From: Welwitschia mirabilis
Taxonomy: Eukaryota > Gnetophyta > Gnetopsida > Welwitschiales
Direction: 5' to 3'
Assembly (NCBI GenBank): GCA_051453625.1
Contig: JBOZIK010000001.1
Location: 153,664,982-153,728,981 of the forward strand
Length of the DNA: 64,000 bases
Every line of letters begins with the position of its first letter. The first letter of the stretch is position 1. Positions 12,651 to 24,399 of the stretch are shown piece after piece. The notes under the pieces are model-generated. The model did not search any database. It had not been told where the DNA came from and was given only the letters and a program-made list of their open reading frames with translations. Both the position numbers and the translations under genes were made by a program.

Positions 12651-12669
12651 GTAGTAAACTACTACTTAA
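12647..12669. repeat. Perfect inverted repeat at the integrase break
   Basis: The arms TTAAGTAGTA and TACTACTTAA (10 bp each) are separated by AAC. The left arm overlaps the last bases alignable to integrase and the right arm belongs to the unidentified block, so the hairpin marks the junction. Confidence 0.85.
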
Positions 12670-15147
12670 AAGAAAAACAAGAAAACAAATCCTAGTATTA
12701 TAATCTTAATAATAGAATCACAAAATTAAGAAAAAAAAGCCAAATGGAAACCATTATATGAGAAATATGTAGCATAAAAAACATGAGAAAATAAGACATA
12801 AGGCATAACACATTGGATAAGTGAAATCATAAAAGCATTATAAAGGAGGAAAGAAATATCCATGGAAAATAGAATAGGATTATGATCCTCCATGTCTAGA
12901 ATGGATGGTTCTTCTACTCTCAAAATCATCTCCATCATAGTAGTAGTATAACAAACCCTATAGTATCAATTTTAATAGAAGAAGATCCAAGCGTAGAATC
13001 TACCTTGATGATGGGATATGGAATTTTATAAAGATTTATATAAAGCTCACTATAAGTTACTAAACTTCCTAAGAGATGATCCTTGGAGATCTTTCCACTA
13101 TGGTATAAAATTTTGATATCTTCAATATTAATAACCAGGTGGTTTACATAAGCTTACATCATCCTCTTACTTTTTCTAAGTAAGCTAATAAATAAGCTTG
13201 ACTTTCCTCTAAAGAAGTAATATAGGAAGAATCTGCTCATGACCTCTTCTTAGAAAGGTTCATGTTCTACACTGGAATTTGTAGCATGTGAAAGGAATTA
13301 CTTATGAATTTCCACTCCTTTAACCTATGTTGAGCCATATGGTAGAAAGNNNNNNNNNNATTCCATCATGTCAATTAAGTTATAGAAGTATCATAGAGGG
13401 ATAGACCATAATTATTATGGAGGAGAATGGGAGATAAAACTTGTAGACTGATTACATTTAAAATCCTATGGAAAATCCATCATCTTGAAATGATGATAAA
13501 TATAAATATCATCCAAGTGAGATGGATGAACAAACTATGTGTGTAGTAAACTAGAAGGAATTTAATACTTTCCCAGCTGATCCATAAGATCCTTAACCTT
13601 TAGATATAGGATCTCCACCACTATCAATAACCAATTAATATGATAGGATATTTGATCTTACTTATTATAAATGATCTAAAGGATAATAGATGAATAATGA
13701 GGAGGTTTTAAAGACTTTTAAAAAATTGATAAACTCTAGTTGGAAGGCTAAAAGTAGCAGGTAAAATATGACATATCCTCTTGATTTATTAATTTATCAA
13801 AATAATTTATAATAACCTCATCCTATGGATCAAAAGAAAATAGAAAATTCATAAAGAGCCTAGTAAAAGAAATAAAGGGAAAAAATCAAATACTGCTATA
13901 CAATCCTTCCTTAACTAGTAGATCAAAAGTTTCTCCATAGGTTATGATGTAAACTCAAGATCCTCCTTTATCAAAGCTTTAGAGTGTTGAACCTAAAACA
14001 AAGGAAAAGAATATTCTATATAAGTATCATAATAAATAAAGACGAAAATAAAAATTATAAAGCTAAAGAAAACTAAAATAATACCTCATGAATCCAGTGG
14101 CATTAAACAAAGTTAAAGGAGGGGTATTCCTCTTCAGGTTCCTCATGTACAAGGCAACTAATAGGATCCTTCTCATGTTAATGATAGAGAGAATAACATG
14201 AACCTAAAGCCTTACTTATTTATAACACAAAACAAGTAGAAAAGAGTCATCAAGAATACACATTCTATTAAAATTCCTACACAAGAATTCATACCTTAGC
14301 TAGAATAGAAAAAGTACCTTGAGATACCTCTCTAAGGTTACAATCCCTAGAAACTTTACACTCTATAAATAAAGAAGATCAAGAATTAAGTAAGGAACAA
14401 ACATGAATCTCATGAGGGAATAAGACCAGAGATAAATTCATAGTGGAAGATATAAAAGGCTACAAACCACTAGAGCTTATGGAAGAAAAATCTAAACTAA
14501 GCAAAATATGCACATGAAAATACTTATCCTATCCCTGTTTTACTTCAAGTAGGTCAACTGAAAGAGGATGAATGAACAAATAATAGAAGCTAAATCTAAT
14601 GAAATACTACTAACTAAAAATTATAGAAAATAGATTATATATGTGGGGATTTTACTAATTTATTCATGAAGGAAGACTCAGCCTACAATGAGTTGACTGC
14701 ATGCTATAAAGTAACAGGTAGTAAAATTAGTTCTGAATACCACATGTTAATGTGTATCCACCTCCTACACATCTGTAAAATTATCTAGACAATTAACCAT
14801 GAAGTAATGAAAGTCCTTATTAAAATGGAAAGGCTTAAGATAAATGTAGTTACCTTGGCTCAAATAAAAAATTAAACTTATACTCTCCTCTAAAATCTAG
14901 ATAGGGCCATGAAGAAGATGGACCAAAATACTTGTATTAGGATTGAAGAAAGCATAGAGAGAATCAAGAACACAAAGGGCAACTAGATGATGGAGATGAA
15001 AGAAAGGAAAACCACATAAATCTATGAGGTTAGAGGAAAATATATAGAAAAAACCTTACTATATAGCTCATTTTTATGTCTCTAATTCGACAGACCTAAC
15101 ATTGGTAAAATTATAAGAAATAGTAGGGCACAGTATTTGACCCATAC
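12670..15147. other. Unidentified degraded block between two Athila-like elements
   Basis: I do not recognise this 2.5-kb segment and see no LTR, PBS or gag-pol motif. Two stretches are notably free of stops for such AT-rich DNA: about 13190-12955 on the minus strand (over 70 codons, none) and about 14630-14860 on the plus strand (roughly 77 codons, one stop), the latter leading into a Lys/Glu/Ile-rich, coiled-coil-like segment. The opposite orientations cannot both be coding in one gene. It may be a decayed retroelement or pararetrovirus-like insertion, or old intergenic DNA; nothing settles it. A 10-N gap lies at 13350-13359. Confidence 0.35.
13350..13359. other. Assembly gap, 10 N
   Basis: Short estimated gap inside the unidentified block. 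Confidence 0.99.
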
Positions 15148-15647
15148 TATTGCACTGCCAACTTATCCATATTTGATAGGATATTTTAAGGTTTTTTGTA
15201 GCTAAATAGATAGGTAAAAAATCTTGATTTTCATGATAATGGAGATCTAGAATGAAAATGATGGAAATATGTAATTTCTATGATAATTTATAAGAATTCT
15301 GAACAAATATGAACACTTTATATTTTTGAAAATAACTTCTTGCAAACATTGAGGCTAATGCAACGACTGAAGATTTATTAAAGGCCATTATTCACATTAT
15401 CATTTAGATGACTGTATGAATGATTATGCTAACTAAATGCTAAATAAAGTCTAACTGACATCTAATGTGAATTGATTATGAGGTGACAACATATCCTTTA
15501 TTATTTGAATGACCATTCAGATGACATTATTGTAATATCTGTATTGAACATTCATCAAACTTTTACCACTTACATTTTCATTTCCTATTTGTATAACCGT
15601 TATGTTTACCTGCATATTTTTGTCTTTGCTATTATGTATTTTTAATC

Positions 15648-15657
15648 AATAAATAGA
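15648..15657 (+). promoter_or_regulatory. Probable TATA box of the LTR
   Basis: CAATAAATAG lies in the middle of the LTR. The aligned site at 63796-63806 is a better TATAAATAAAG, which suggests this copy has decayed. Transcription would start about 30 bp further on. Confidence 0.45.
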
Positions 15658-15934
15658 GATCTTATCCTAGACTCCTACTTATCTTTGTTTACATCTAAAA
15701 TTCTCATGATAAGAGATCGAAAAACTGAAGATCCATCCTATAGTTTTAAAAAGATGTTTTCTTGGTGTTGGTAGCGTTTTCTCCATTGAGGTATGGCTAC
15801 TTTATAATATGAATGTACTTTAATTATTAATATAAAAAATTTAATTTTTATGCTTTAATGTGTAAGTCTTTCTCTCCCTCAAAGCTTATGTTGCTTAAGA
15901 TCTAGTAACAGTTTCTTTTGTGATATAGGTTATG

Positions 15935-15960
15935 AGCACAACCTTTGTTAAGGTTGTGCT
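15935..15960 (+). other. Perfect hairpin in the LTR, loop TGTT
   Basis: The arms AGCACAACCTT and AAGGTTGTGCT (11 bp, no mismatch) enclose TGTT. It lies about 280 bp after the predicted start of transcription, thus in the RNA leader or the R/U5 part. Related hairpins occur in the other LTRs of the window. Confidence 0.85.
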
Positions 15961-16246
15961 TGATTAGCTTAGGCTTATGTACATTGTTATTTCCTTTTCC
16001 TAGATTAGCTTTTCATAAGTGTGTTTTACTTTTCTTTCATGCATTGCAAGTAACTTCTATAGACTAGGATACAAGAATTTATCTTTTGAAAGCAACTCTC
16101 TTATTTCCTACTTTGGTGTTCAACAAATTATGATATTAGGATCAACTCCCATCTATATTAGTGTGTTATGTTTTTACATTATTATTTGTGATTCATAATA
16201 TTCTACTTAGGGTATAAATGTTACATAAATATGCACTGCAACATCT

Positions 16247-16264
16247 TAGCACCATTACTGAGGA
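16247..16264 (+). other. Primer-binding site for tRNA-Asp, decayed
   Basis: TAGCACCATTACTGAGGA starts 3 bases after the LTR. Compared with the complement of the plant tRNA-Asp 3' end (TGGCGCCGTTGCCGGGGA), all six differences are G-to-A or C-to-T. Athila elements are known for this primer. Confidence 0.85.
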
Positions 16265-16900
16265 AGGTTGCTTAGAGTTCAAGAGTTATAATTACTTTAA
16301 TAAGTATTTTAATTCAGATACTTACTGTAGCAGTGGTGTATCATTATCTGCAGTAGTGTAGGTTTTTACTTTTTGTAGAATTAGCTTTTTATTTTTTAAA
16401 TCAAGGTCTATTTTTCTATTTTGTAATAAAAGTCATTCATCTACTTTACCGTCTAGATAACGCTCGACAACAATGGCCTCTATGTCGTGAGTATTTTGTT
16501 TCAATTTTCTGTTAAAATTTTTAGGGTTTTATCCCATCATCCCCTTAGTCATCCAAATGATGTAGGTGGAAAATAGTCTATTTTTTAAGTTTTTTTTGTC
16601 AAAGTTAGTCTTTCATTTATATTTTTTATTTTTTATTTTTTTTTGTGATTTCTATGTTTCTGTCATCTAGGATATTGTTCAGATGATTGTAAGGACAATA
16701 CTTTATACATACGAGGCTGAGCATGAATGGCTAAATCTGATTAAAAAAAATATCAGAGAGAGTGGCTATTGATTGCTAAAAATATTAGAGAAGGTTTGAT
16801 AAATTTAGAAATTGAAACAGGTGAAAACAATGAAGGTACACAAGATTTTAAAATTCCTGCAATTTTCACTTTTATTTCTATAGAGTCTAATTTTACTAAC
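16265..16900 (+). other. Leader between PBS and gag
   Basis: No coding signal. It has T-rich runs and half-palindromes near 16535-16560 (CATCATCCCCTTAGTCATCC) and 16660-16690. Confidence 0.5.
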
Positions 16901-18140
16901 ATGTCTACCTCTGCCTAGAAGCTTAAGTAACCTATTTCATTAAATCCACTCCTTATCATTGGAACCCTATTACTACTCCTTTTCATACCAATACTAATGT
17001 TACTCTCAAAGATCTTATGGCAAATAAAAAATGTGAAATCCAAACTTCTTTTGATTTATCTCCTAGTAATGATGTAGAACTTCATAATTTAAACACTTAT
17101 TCTACCTTTCGTAGAGAACTCGATGAAAATCTTTTGCAACACATTGCTAATGTAAAACAACTTGTCCTTACTTTTGGAAATGGTAAAAGACCTATAAGTG
17201 ATAGAACCTACATGTTATCTTCCCTATTACTTTGATAGATAAAACAAAACTATGTCTTAGAATGATTCTCCATAAAAGTTTAAGATCTTGAAGTCAAGTT
17301 CAAGAATCCTTTATTAAGAGATTTATAAGTGAAACTTTTGTCCGGAAGCATAATAAAGAAGTCAATAACTTCCAATAAATTCCTAATGAAAATTATGCCT
17401 CTGCCTATGAGAGATTCTTTATTGTTTTAGATTCAAATCCTGTAGATGCCTTTTCATAGGTTAAATTAGTTGATCATTTTTATAGTGGATTGAATAGTCA
17501 TACAAAACAACTTCTAAATTTTTCTGTGGAGGTAACTTATTGAATCAAATCCTAGATGATGCTTGGAAAGTGTTGAAATATTTGGTAGAAGTAAGTCAAA
17601 CATGGTCTGAAACCTCATCTATAGAAAACTGAACTATAGGCCAAATCATTAAACGTCTAAAAAAGGTAAAATATAAAAAGAATGAAATAAGAACCAAAAA
17701 TTAGCCAACTAATGTCATTAAGGATTTCACCTCCACCTTAGGAAAATAGACCTAAATGATTTTTGATGCTAAGGTAGCAACTAAGAAGAGTAAAATTGTA
17801 GTTTTAACCTATGATTTATGTGAAGATAGTTACCATGTTACAAAAGATTTTCCCTTGATTCCTACCTATAAAGAGAAAATCTATGAGGAAGTTTATGCCT
17901 TTAACTAAAGACCTTTAAATTACAATCAAAATCATAATCAAAGACAAGTCCAAAATCACAACAACTTTTAATATAGCAGTAGTAAACAACCAAATTCTAG
18001 AAATTTTCAAATAGACCATCCTAATTTCCAATCTTTCAGAAATATTTTTGAGAACTTAAACTTTCAATCTAACAACTCAAACAACTTGGCAAGCCCATAT
18101 AACTCTTAAAACCATAGTTATCATCTTAGTAATTCCATTG
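16901..18140 (+). pseudogene. gag: gag, Athila-like
   Basis: Capsid/nucleocapsid precursor that would build the virus-like particle. The start is put at ATG 16901 by likeness of the following protein to the minus-strand gag at 59225; a frameshift follows within 20 codons. The open piece 17017-17235 contains KKCEIQTSFDLSPS and NGKRPISDRTYM, both shared with that copy. The typical gag core (AYERFF then FYSGLNSHTKQLL) is readable at about 17406-17515. From 17900 the frame is Asn/Gln-rich, as in the C-terminal part of such gags. I see no intact CCHC knuckle. Many stops. Confidence 0.75.
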
Positions 18141-18639
18141 AGAAGTTAAGAAAAATAGAAGAAAAATCAAACACCAACATACAAAACATAGAAAAATCAA
18201 ACACCAAAGACCATAGGGGTCTCTTATCACTCAACCTTTACCAAATTCAAATAAAGTTAGAAATGATTTTAAGGTGGTGATAAGAAGTGGAAATAACATA
18301 ACTCCTCTGACCAATGAGGTTTCAACATCATAAAGTGATAAGAATGATAAGGAAGAGGACATAGAAATCTTATAAAACCATTCTTTTCCTTTTTCATTAA
18401 GTAATAAAAAGAAAGAACCTTCACAAAAGAAACCTACTATCTTATGGCTTGATAGGTTTAACATAAATCATATTTTTGATGATCATATTAATGCCTTAAT
18501 GCAAAATGTGATATCAACTTGCCATTTTGGAAAGTTTTACAAGAAAACCCTAGATATTCTAAGCTATGGAAAGACTTAATAAGAAAAAAACAAAAATGAA
18601 CCATTCCTAGTAAATTATTCCTAGCTCAATTTATTAGTA

Positions 18640-19190
18640 ATTTTGTTTATAAAAAATGTTCAAAGTTTAAAGTTCTAGAGGTAGCAACTATGAGTGTCAT
18701 TTTAGAGGGAAACTATAGCATAAAGAAAGCATTGATAAATAGTTTCAAAATTATGGCCTTATACATTTATCAATGTCTTGATTTGGGAGAAAGAATAGAA
18801 CCTACATGCATTATCTTAGAGTCAGTTGATACTTCTGTGAAGAAACTGTTAGGTGTGATCAAGCAATTAGTTATTTAGATAGAAGAAGCTTTCTACGCCA
18901 TTGATGTAGTTATTTTAGAAGTTGAGCACTATGGTGAATATCCTTTACTTCTAGGTAGATCTTTCTATGTAACAACCCACTGTATCATAGATATAAGAAC
19001 TAAATTGATGCAGTGCCATTTTGGGTATAAACAATTTTTAATAATAGTGTTTGATGTAGTAAAAAATAATTTGGGTGACGATTTAATTTTGAAGGAAGAA
19101 ATTAGGCCAACTCTATTTTTACAGTATCGTTCACTTGAGGAAAGATGATCCATGCTTCATGAACAATCCTATTTAATAATAAATTGGAAG
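18640..19190 (+). pseudogene. Aspartic protease, catalytic Asp lost
   Basis: Retropepsin that would cut Gag-Pol. The open piece 18690-18878 aligns with family protease: beta-strand start (VILEGNYSIKKALI), then the active-site position, then LGERIEPT and LESVDTSVKK. The segment that should hold the catalytic Asp (usually D-L-G-A-S) reads N-S-F-K, so the active site is gone. The conserved end (EVEHYGEYPLLLGRSF) is clear at about 18920-18965. Frame broken after 19150. Confidence 0.75.
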
Positions 19191-19729
19191 TAGACTACAT
19201 GTATGTTTTTAATGATCAACTTACATTTGGCCATCTGATAACTAAGTTTTTAGATTTAGAGAGTAGTAAGTCTTAGTCTATTAAATATGTAAAACTCTAA
19301 GAATTTAGTAGATCTAAGATTTCTTATTTTGAGGGCAATCATCCACTACTGATGTTTGAATGATAGTTTGAGATGATTGTCTATTCTTCTTATAATTTTC
19401 TAGAAATAAAAAATCTAAGCTTAAACCTGAACTTAAAACCCTTATAAAGTGGACTAAAATACATTTTTACAAATAGTGATCTAAAAAAAACCATTTATTA
19501 TTAAGAAAAATCTTATCCCTTAATAAGAATTGAGTCTCATCTTTCTTTTGCAATATAAGATTAATGTGTTTTATTGGTCTCATAATGATTTAACAACATA
19601 CCCACTTCCATTATGTAACATAAGATCTACCTCAAAGAAAATGCTAAACCTATGAGGCAAACCCAATATAGGCTCAATTAATTACTAATAGTAAGTGGTT
19701 TAGTCCTTGATGATAGTTCCTAAAAAGGA

Positions 19730-20410
19730 TTAGGAATAGCATATGTGCATAGACTTTCGAAAACTAAATGAGGTAACTAAGAAAATCCTTTACCTTTTCT
19801 TGAGTAGATTATTAATAGGATTCAGGGTCATGATTTTTACTATTTCTTTGATAGTTATAGTAGTTACAATCAAGTTTGCATTGCTATAGAGGACCAAGCC
19901 AAAAATACTTTTACTTCTCCTTTTGTTACTTTTACTTTTAGATGCATGCCTTTTAGACTTTGTAAAGCTTCTAGTACTTTTTAGCGTGCTATGATGGGTA
20001 TTTTTTTTGATATGCTTGAGAATCCATTGATAATTTCATGGATGAATTTTCTATTTATGCTAAAACTTTTGAATAAATCTTAGATGATTTAGAAAAAGTC
20101 ATAGACCATTACATTGCTAGTGGCCTCTACTTGAGTTCGGAAAAGAGTCTTTTCTTATAGAAAATGGCATTGTTTTAGGTAACCATATCTCTCAGGAGGA
20201 ATTAGGATGGATTCTTCTAAAGTTGATATTATTCAAAATCTTAGTCCCCCTATAAATGTTAAATAGGTCCAATCTTTTCTTGATCATTATGGTTTTTATC
20301 ATCAATTCATTCATGATTATGCTACTATCTATAAACCCTTTCACTTATTACTAGAGAAATAAGTCAAATTCAAATGGAATGAATCTTGTCAACTTGCTTT
20401 TGATAGGCTT
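19730..20410 (+). pseudogene. Reverse transcriptase domain, degraded
   Basis: It begins near CIDFRKLNE (about 19750) and follows RT order: SPFVTFTFRCMPFRLC (about 19916-19963), then the active-site box, which here reads FMDEFSIYA (about 20035-20062). The second catalytic Asp of the xxDD box is Glu. The thumb segment LDHYGFYHQFIHDYA is at about 20280-20325. At least three frameshifts and several stops; enzymatically dead. Confidence 0.8.
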
Positions 20411-20790
20411 AAATGTAAATTATCTTATACTCCTACAGTGACAAGACATAATTGGAAACTTGATTTTGAGATAATGTGTGATGTGAATAACTTTACCATG
20501 GATGGGGTTCTTTGTCAAAAATATGAGAATAATTTTAAAGTTACATCTTATCATAGTAAATATTTGTCTAGAGCTCAAATGAACTACACCACTACACAGA
20601 AAAAAATGCTAGCCATTATTTTTTACCTTGATCCTCTTAGACATTATCTTTTGGGCTTTCACATAAATGTTTGTACCAACCATGATTTCATTCATTACTT
20701 CATGGCCAAGAAAGATTTTAGTGCCTATTTAATTAGATGGATCCTTCTTATGCAAGAGTTTAACTTGACCATCATAGATAAATCATGAAA
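20411..20790 (+). pseudogene. RNase H domain
   Basis: Degrades the RNA strand during reverse transcription. It is the best open stretch of this pol (20438-20788). It has FEIMCDVNNFTMDGVL at the first catalytic Asp, MNYTTTQKKMLAI (the usual catalytic Glu of TEKE/TEKELLA appears as Gln), TNHDFIHYFM where TDH is usual (Asp to Asn), and ends LIRWILLMQEFNLTI. At least two acidic residues are therefore lost although the frame is open. Confidence 0.82.
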
Positions 20791-20949
20791 GTATAATTTT
20801 GTTATCAATCACTTATCCTGACTTCCTTCTCCTTTAGATGATACTATTATGAATGACTCCTTTTCTGATGAGTAACTTTTTACTGTCTCTTCTTCTCATC
20901 CTCCTACATAGTATGTCGACATTATGAACTATCTTGTAATCATGAAAGC

Positions 20950-22230
20950 ACTACAACATTAGACCTATAACCAATGCAAATATTTGCTCCATAGGATAGG
21001 TGACCATGAGTGGATCGAGCTATATTTATACTATAAGTGAAAAGATTAAATCATGAGAAAATGTGTGTCCACTTGGAAGATATATAAAATCCTTCATCTA
21101 TGTCACAGTGGTGTTAATGAAGGACATTTAAGTGTACATAAAACTATGATGAAAGTCCTTCATTCTGGTTTTTACTAGCCTTTTTTTTCATGATTCATTT
21201 GATTTTGTTAGAAGGTGTGATTATTATTAGCATTATGATAGCCTTATTCATTCATAAGAGATGCCCCTTAGACCTATTCTTGGGTGTGAGCCTTTTTATT
21301 ATTATGGTATTGATTTCATAGGTCCTATTCATCCACCTTCTTTTGATAAAAATTACATTTTAGTAGATATGAATTACATTACTAAAAGAGTTAAAGCCAT
21401 ATTTACTTCTTTAAATGATGCTGGAATTGTCTATCATTTTCTTAGAACTTATATCCTTTAAAGATTTGGTTTTTCTAGAGTTATCATTGGTGATCAGAGT
21501 ACTTATTTTATTAATGTACTTTTTAAAAAACTTCTTTTTTCCATTGGTATAGAAGATACAGTAGCTTATGCTTATTATCCTCAAACTAATGGATAGGATA
21601 AAAATGCCAATAGAGAAATAAATAAAATGCTCTAAAAACTTGTCTATATTAATAAAAACTCTTGAGATTCTAAACTTAATGATGTACTTTGGGCTTACCA
21701 TACTACTTAGCTTACTTCTCTTAGTTTTTTATCTTATGAACTTGTATTTGGTAAAGTTTGTATGTTATTAATTCATGTGTGTTACACTTCTTATCATACA
21801 TCTCATCAACTTAATCTTGTGGATTTTGATGAAAATCTTAAATATAGATTAGCCTAGTTAAATTATCTTGATAAAAACAAATACTCATGTCATACATCGT
21901 CAATTAATTCATAATGCCCATGCAAAGTTTAAACATGATAAAAATATTTTTCATAAAAAGTTTGAACTTAGTCAACTTGTTTTGTTATATAACACCAGAG
22001 TTCATATTTTAAATAACAATTTGACCTCTAAATGGTTAGGTCTTTATATTGCAAAAAAAGTGCATCTTAATAGATCAAATGAAATTTTAGACTTAAAGAC
22101 TAGAAAGATTCTGAGTAATGATTGAAATCATATGAGGGATCTTTATATGCAATTATGAACATGGTAGAAGTACTTGTTTTAGAGGTTCCCCTTCGTGAGG
22201 AGGACTTCCTTCTTATTATTATCTAAGTTC
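20950..22230 (+). pseudogene. Integrase, catalytic Glu changed to Lys
   Basis: Inserts the cDNA into the genome. The zinc domain is readable at about 21090-21230 (CHSGVNEGHLS for the two His; the C-x-x-C has lost its second Cys, read RRCDYY). Core: first Asp in YGIDFIGP (codon 21312-21314), second Asp in IIGDQSTYF (21492-21494). At the third position (21600-21602), 36 codons on, AAA encodes Lys in place of Glu. The C-terminal domain with YIAKKVHLNRS is at about 22045-22080. A related tail (REEDF-L) near 22195 ends the protein. Confidence 0.85.
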
Positions 22231-22599
22231 TTTTTTAGACTACTCCTTTGGTTAAATATTTTGATCTTACTTGATCATCTTTCAAACTTGACTTGTGTAT
22301 TACTTTATGAAATTTCATGATTATATTTATACTACAGCATTTACAGTGGTAAGATTTGGATTTATGAAATATTTAGCATTCCCATATCTATAGACTTTAT
22401 TTAAAGGAAAATGCCTTGATTTCTTGTTTATTTTATTCAATGGTATTAAAGTCTTGAGTTGTTTAGGAGTGTTATTTTCTATCTTTTATTTCACCTATTT
22501 ACCTTCATCTTTTTTGAGTATGTAATCATGTGGAAATTTTTTAAAAGTAAAAAAAAGAGTGATAAATAATAACCATGAGTTATTGTATTTTATGCTTTA

Positions 22600-22850
22600 A
22601 AAAAAATACATAGTCACTATGATGTTCTATCGCACTATGATACAAATTTATAAAAGGAATCTTTGGCAGTGTTAGTAGCTATGGGAACTCCACTAGAGGG
22701 TAAATTATCCATGCTTTATAGGTTCTTACTCATTTGATAGTGGTTGTAGTTCTTTCATTATGAAAAAATAAATAAACTTTGAGTTTAGGGATCAGCGGTA
22801 TTCCTAGTATTATCAAAGGCATTGCTTGTTTTAAAGACTCAGTATTCTCA
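22600..22850 (+). other. Conserved non-coding block after integrase (copy 4)
   Basis: Plus-strand reference copy. The core reads TAGCTATGGGAACTCCACTA at about 22676-22695 and the end reads ATCAGCGGTATTCCTAGTAT near 22790. It is shared with six other places in the window, always between integrase and third ORF. No frame is open. Confidence 0.85.
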
Positions 22851-24390
22851 CTTGATCATTTTACTTTTGGAGATTTAGGTGAGTTTGTGAGATAAGAGTA
22901 AGTAAGTTCATTTCTAAGTAACTTTTGATTTTGACATTTATTGTTCTATGCACTTGAATTTTTGACTATTGTCATAACCACTGCCTTTTTGAATAAACTT
23001 TATGAAGTTAATACATTTTGTCATGCATATTTACTTAGGTGATGTTATGATGTTTTCCTTAGGAGTTTACTAGGTTAGTACTTAGGATATGTAAATAATC
23101 TTCTCTTTGCTTCTTATGTCCATTTTCACTCTATTTTTATTTGGTTTTTTAGTTTAGAATTTCAAAGTCATTTTTGCATTTTCTTATTCTTTCATTAGGA
23201 CCTTAATAATTTAATACTTTTCTTGCTATTTAGTCATGTTAAATCATTTTTTTACAAAAGATTTGAAAATTTTTTAAAGAAAATCTTTCCATTTCCAAGT
23301 ATTTTTGAGTTCCCTTATAGGTTATCGAGTTCTAAGTTTACCATACTTTCATTTTTTATTTGGGCATATTCATGTAGTTTTTATTATAAGTTTCAACTTA
23401 GATAGTCTATTTTATCTAGCCATAGTTTTTTTTTTCATGTGTGTTTGTCCTTTTTTCCTTGATTTTCTTGGTTTTCTTGATTTTCTATGTGATTTTCTAT
23501 CTTTTTGTCTTTTTCGTTTTAGATCTATCACTTAAATAATCATATCTAAACCTGACTTTTATAACTAACCTTTTCTTTATGAAAATATTTTAGATGTTGT
23601 ATTGTTCATCTGGTTGTCTAGATAACACTAGGAAGATGACAATCTAATTTTTCTAAGAGTCATCTTAGGGCTATCATCTAGATGACTTGACTGGATGATA
23701 ATGTAATAAAACCACGATTCAAACCCTTTTTCCTCATTTTATCTTATTTTCTCATTTTTTCATCCATTATTTCGAGAGATGATTACTCCTCTGACTAGTA
23801 CTAGCACTTTAAAACTTGTCCTGCTTAGTTTCATTACTAGATCTACAAGTTATCATCAGATTTGTAAAAATGAGATATGTTTCTTTCTTCTCCTATTTTA
23901 AATTTTCTATCAAATTTTTTAGCCTTTCAACATGTTGGTTTCACATATATCATTTAGTGTTTTGTGTCCTTCATTTTGGGACTTATGGATTTGAATTTTA
24001 TTGTGTATTTTTTGAGTTATAATCATATTTGTGTATTATGAAGTATTTTCAAGTTTTCACATTTTGCACTTGTTTTCTCACAAACTATAGGTTAAATCAT
24101 AGTGTTTTTTAAGAAAAAATTGATTATTTTAATGTGTTCTATGAATTTGCTAGATTGGATTTTTTATTTGAGTACTTTGAATTTTTACTTCATATAGGGC
24201 CCACTAGAAATTCAGTTTTTGCACTTTTTATGATTTCCTCTATTTTTCTCTTATATTTAAGTAATTTAGGATAAATTGCATCTTTTAGAGAAAACAATAC
24301 ATATTTTCAATATTTTTGCTAGTTTTTCATTGATTTTAGGGGTCATTATTACACATCCATGCAATGTTTTAACTTGCTTATCTATTTTTG
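22851..24390 (+). other. Spacer before the third ORF
   Basis: The T-rich open frames at 23223-24022 are low-complexity chance frames. The first 400 bp stays alignable with the other copies. A cluster of half-palindromes lies at 23600-23705 (for example CATCTAGATGACTTG). Confidence 0.55.
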
Positions 24391-24399
24391 CATTACAGG
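24380..24399 (+). promoter_or_regulatory. Possible 3' splice site before the third ORF
   Basis: A pyrimidine-rich stretch ends in GCATTACAG followed by GT. The second subfamily has AGTAACACAG followed by GT at the matching place (38445). An acceptor here would let the third ORF be expressed from a spliced RNA. No matching donor could be fixed. Confidence 0.4.

Larger units (their letters stand above)
15148..16243 (+). repeat. 5' LTR of the main Athila-like element
   Basis: It begins TATTGCACTGCC (the usual TG changed to TA) and ends GCACTGCAACA directly before the PBS. It matches 26222-27086, the minus-strand LTR at 2822-3918, the LTR at 48346-49595 and the LTR at 63161 onward. Half-palindromes such as ATCATTTAGATGAC (15399-15412) and CATTCAGATGACA (about 15514-15525) lie in the first half. 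Confidence 0.88.

Noticed and set aside
23223-24022. Overlapping Phe/Leu-rich open frames in the spacer
   Set aside because: T-rich low-complexity DNA; not conserved in the other spacers.
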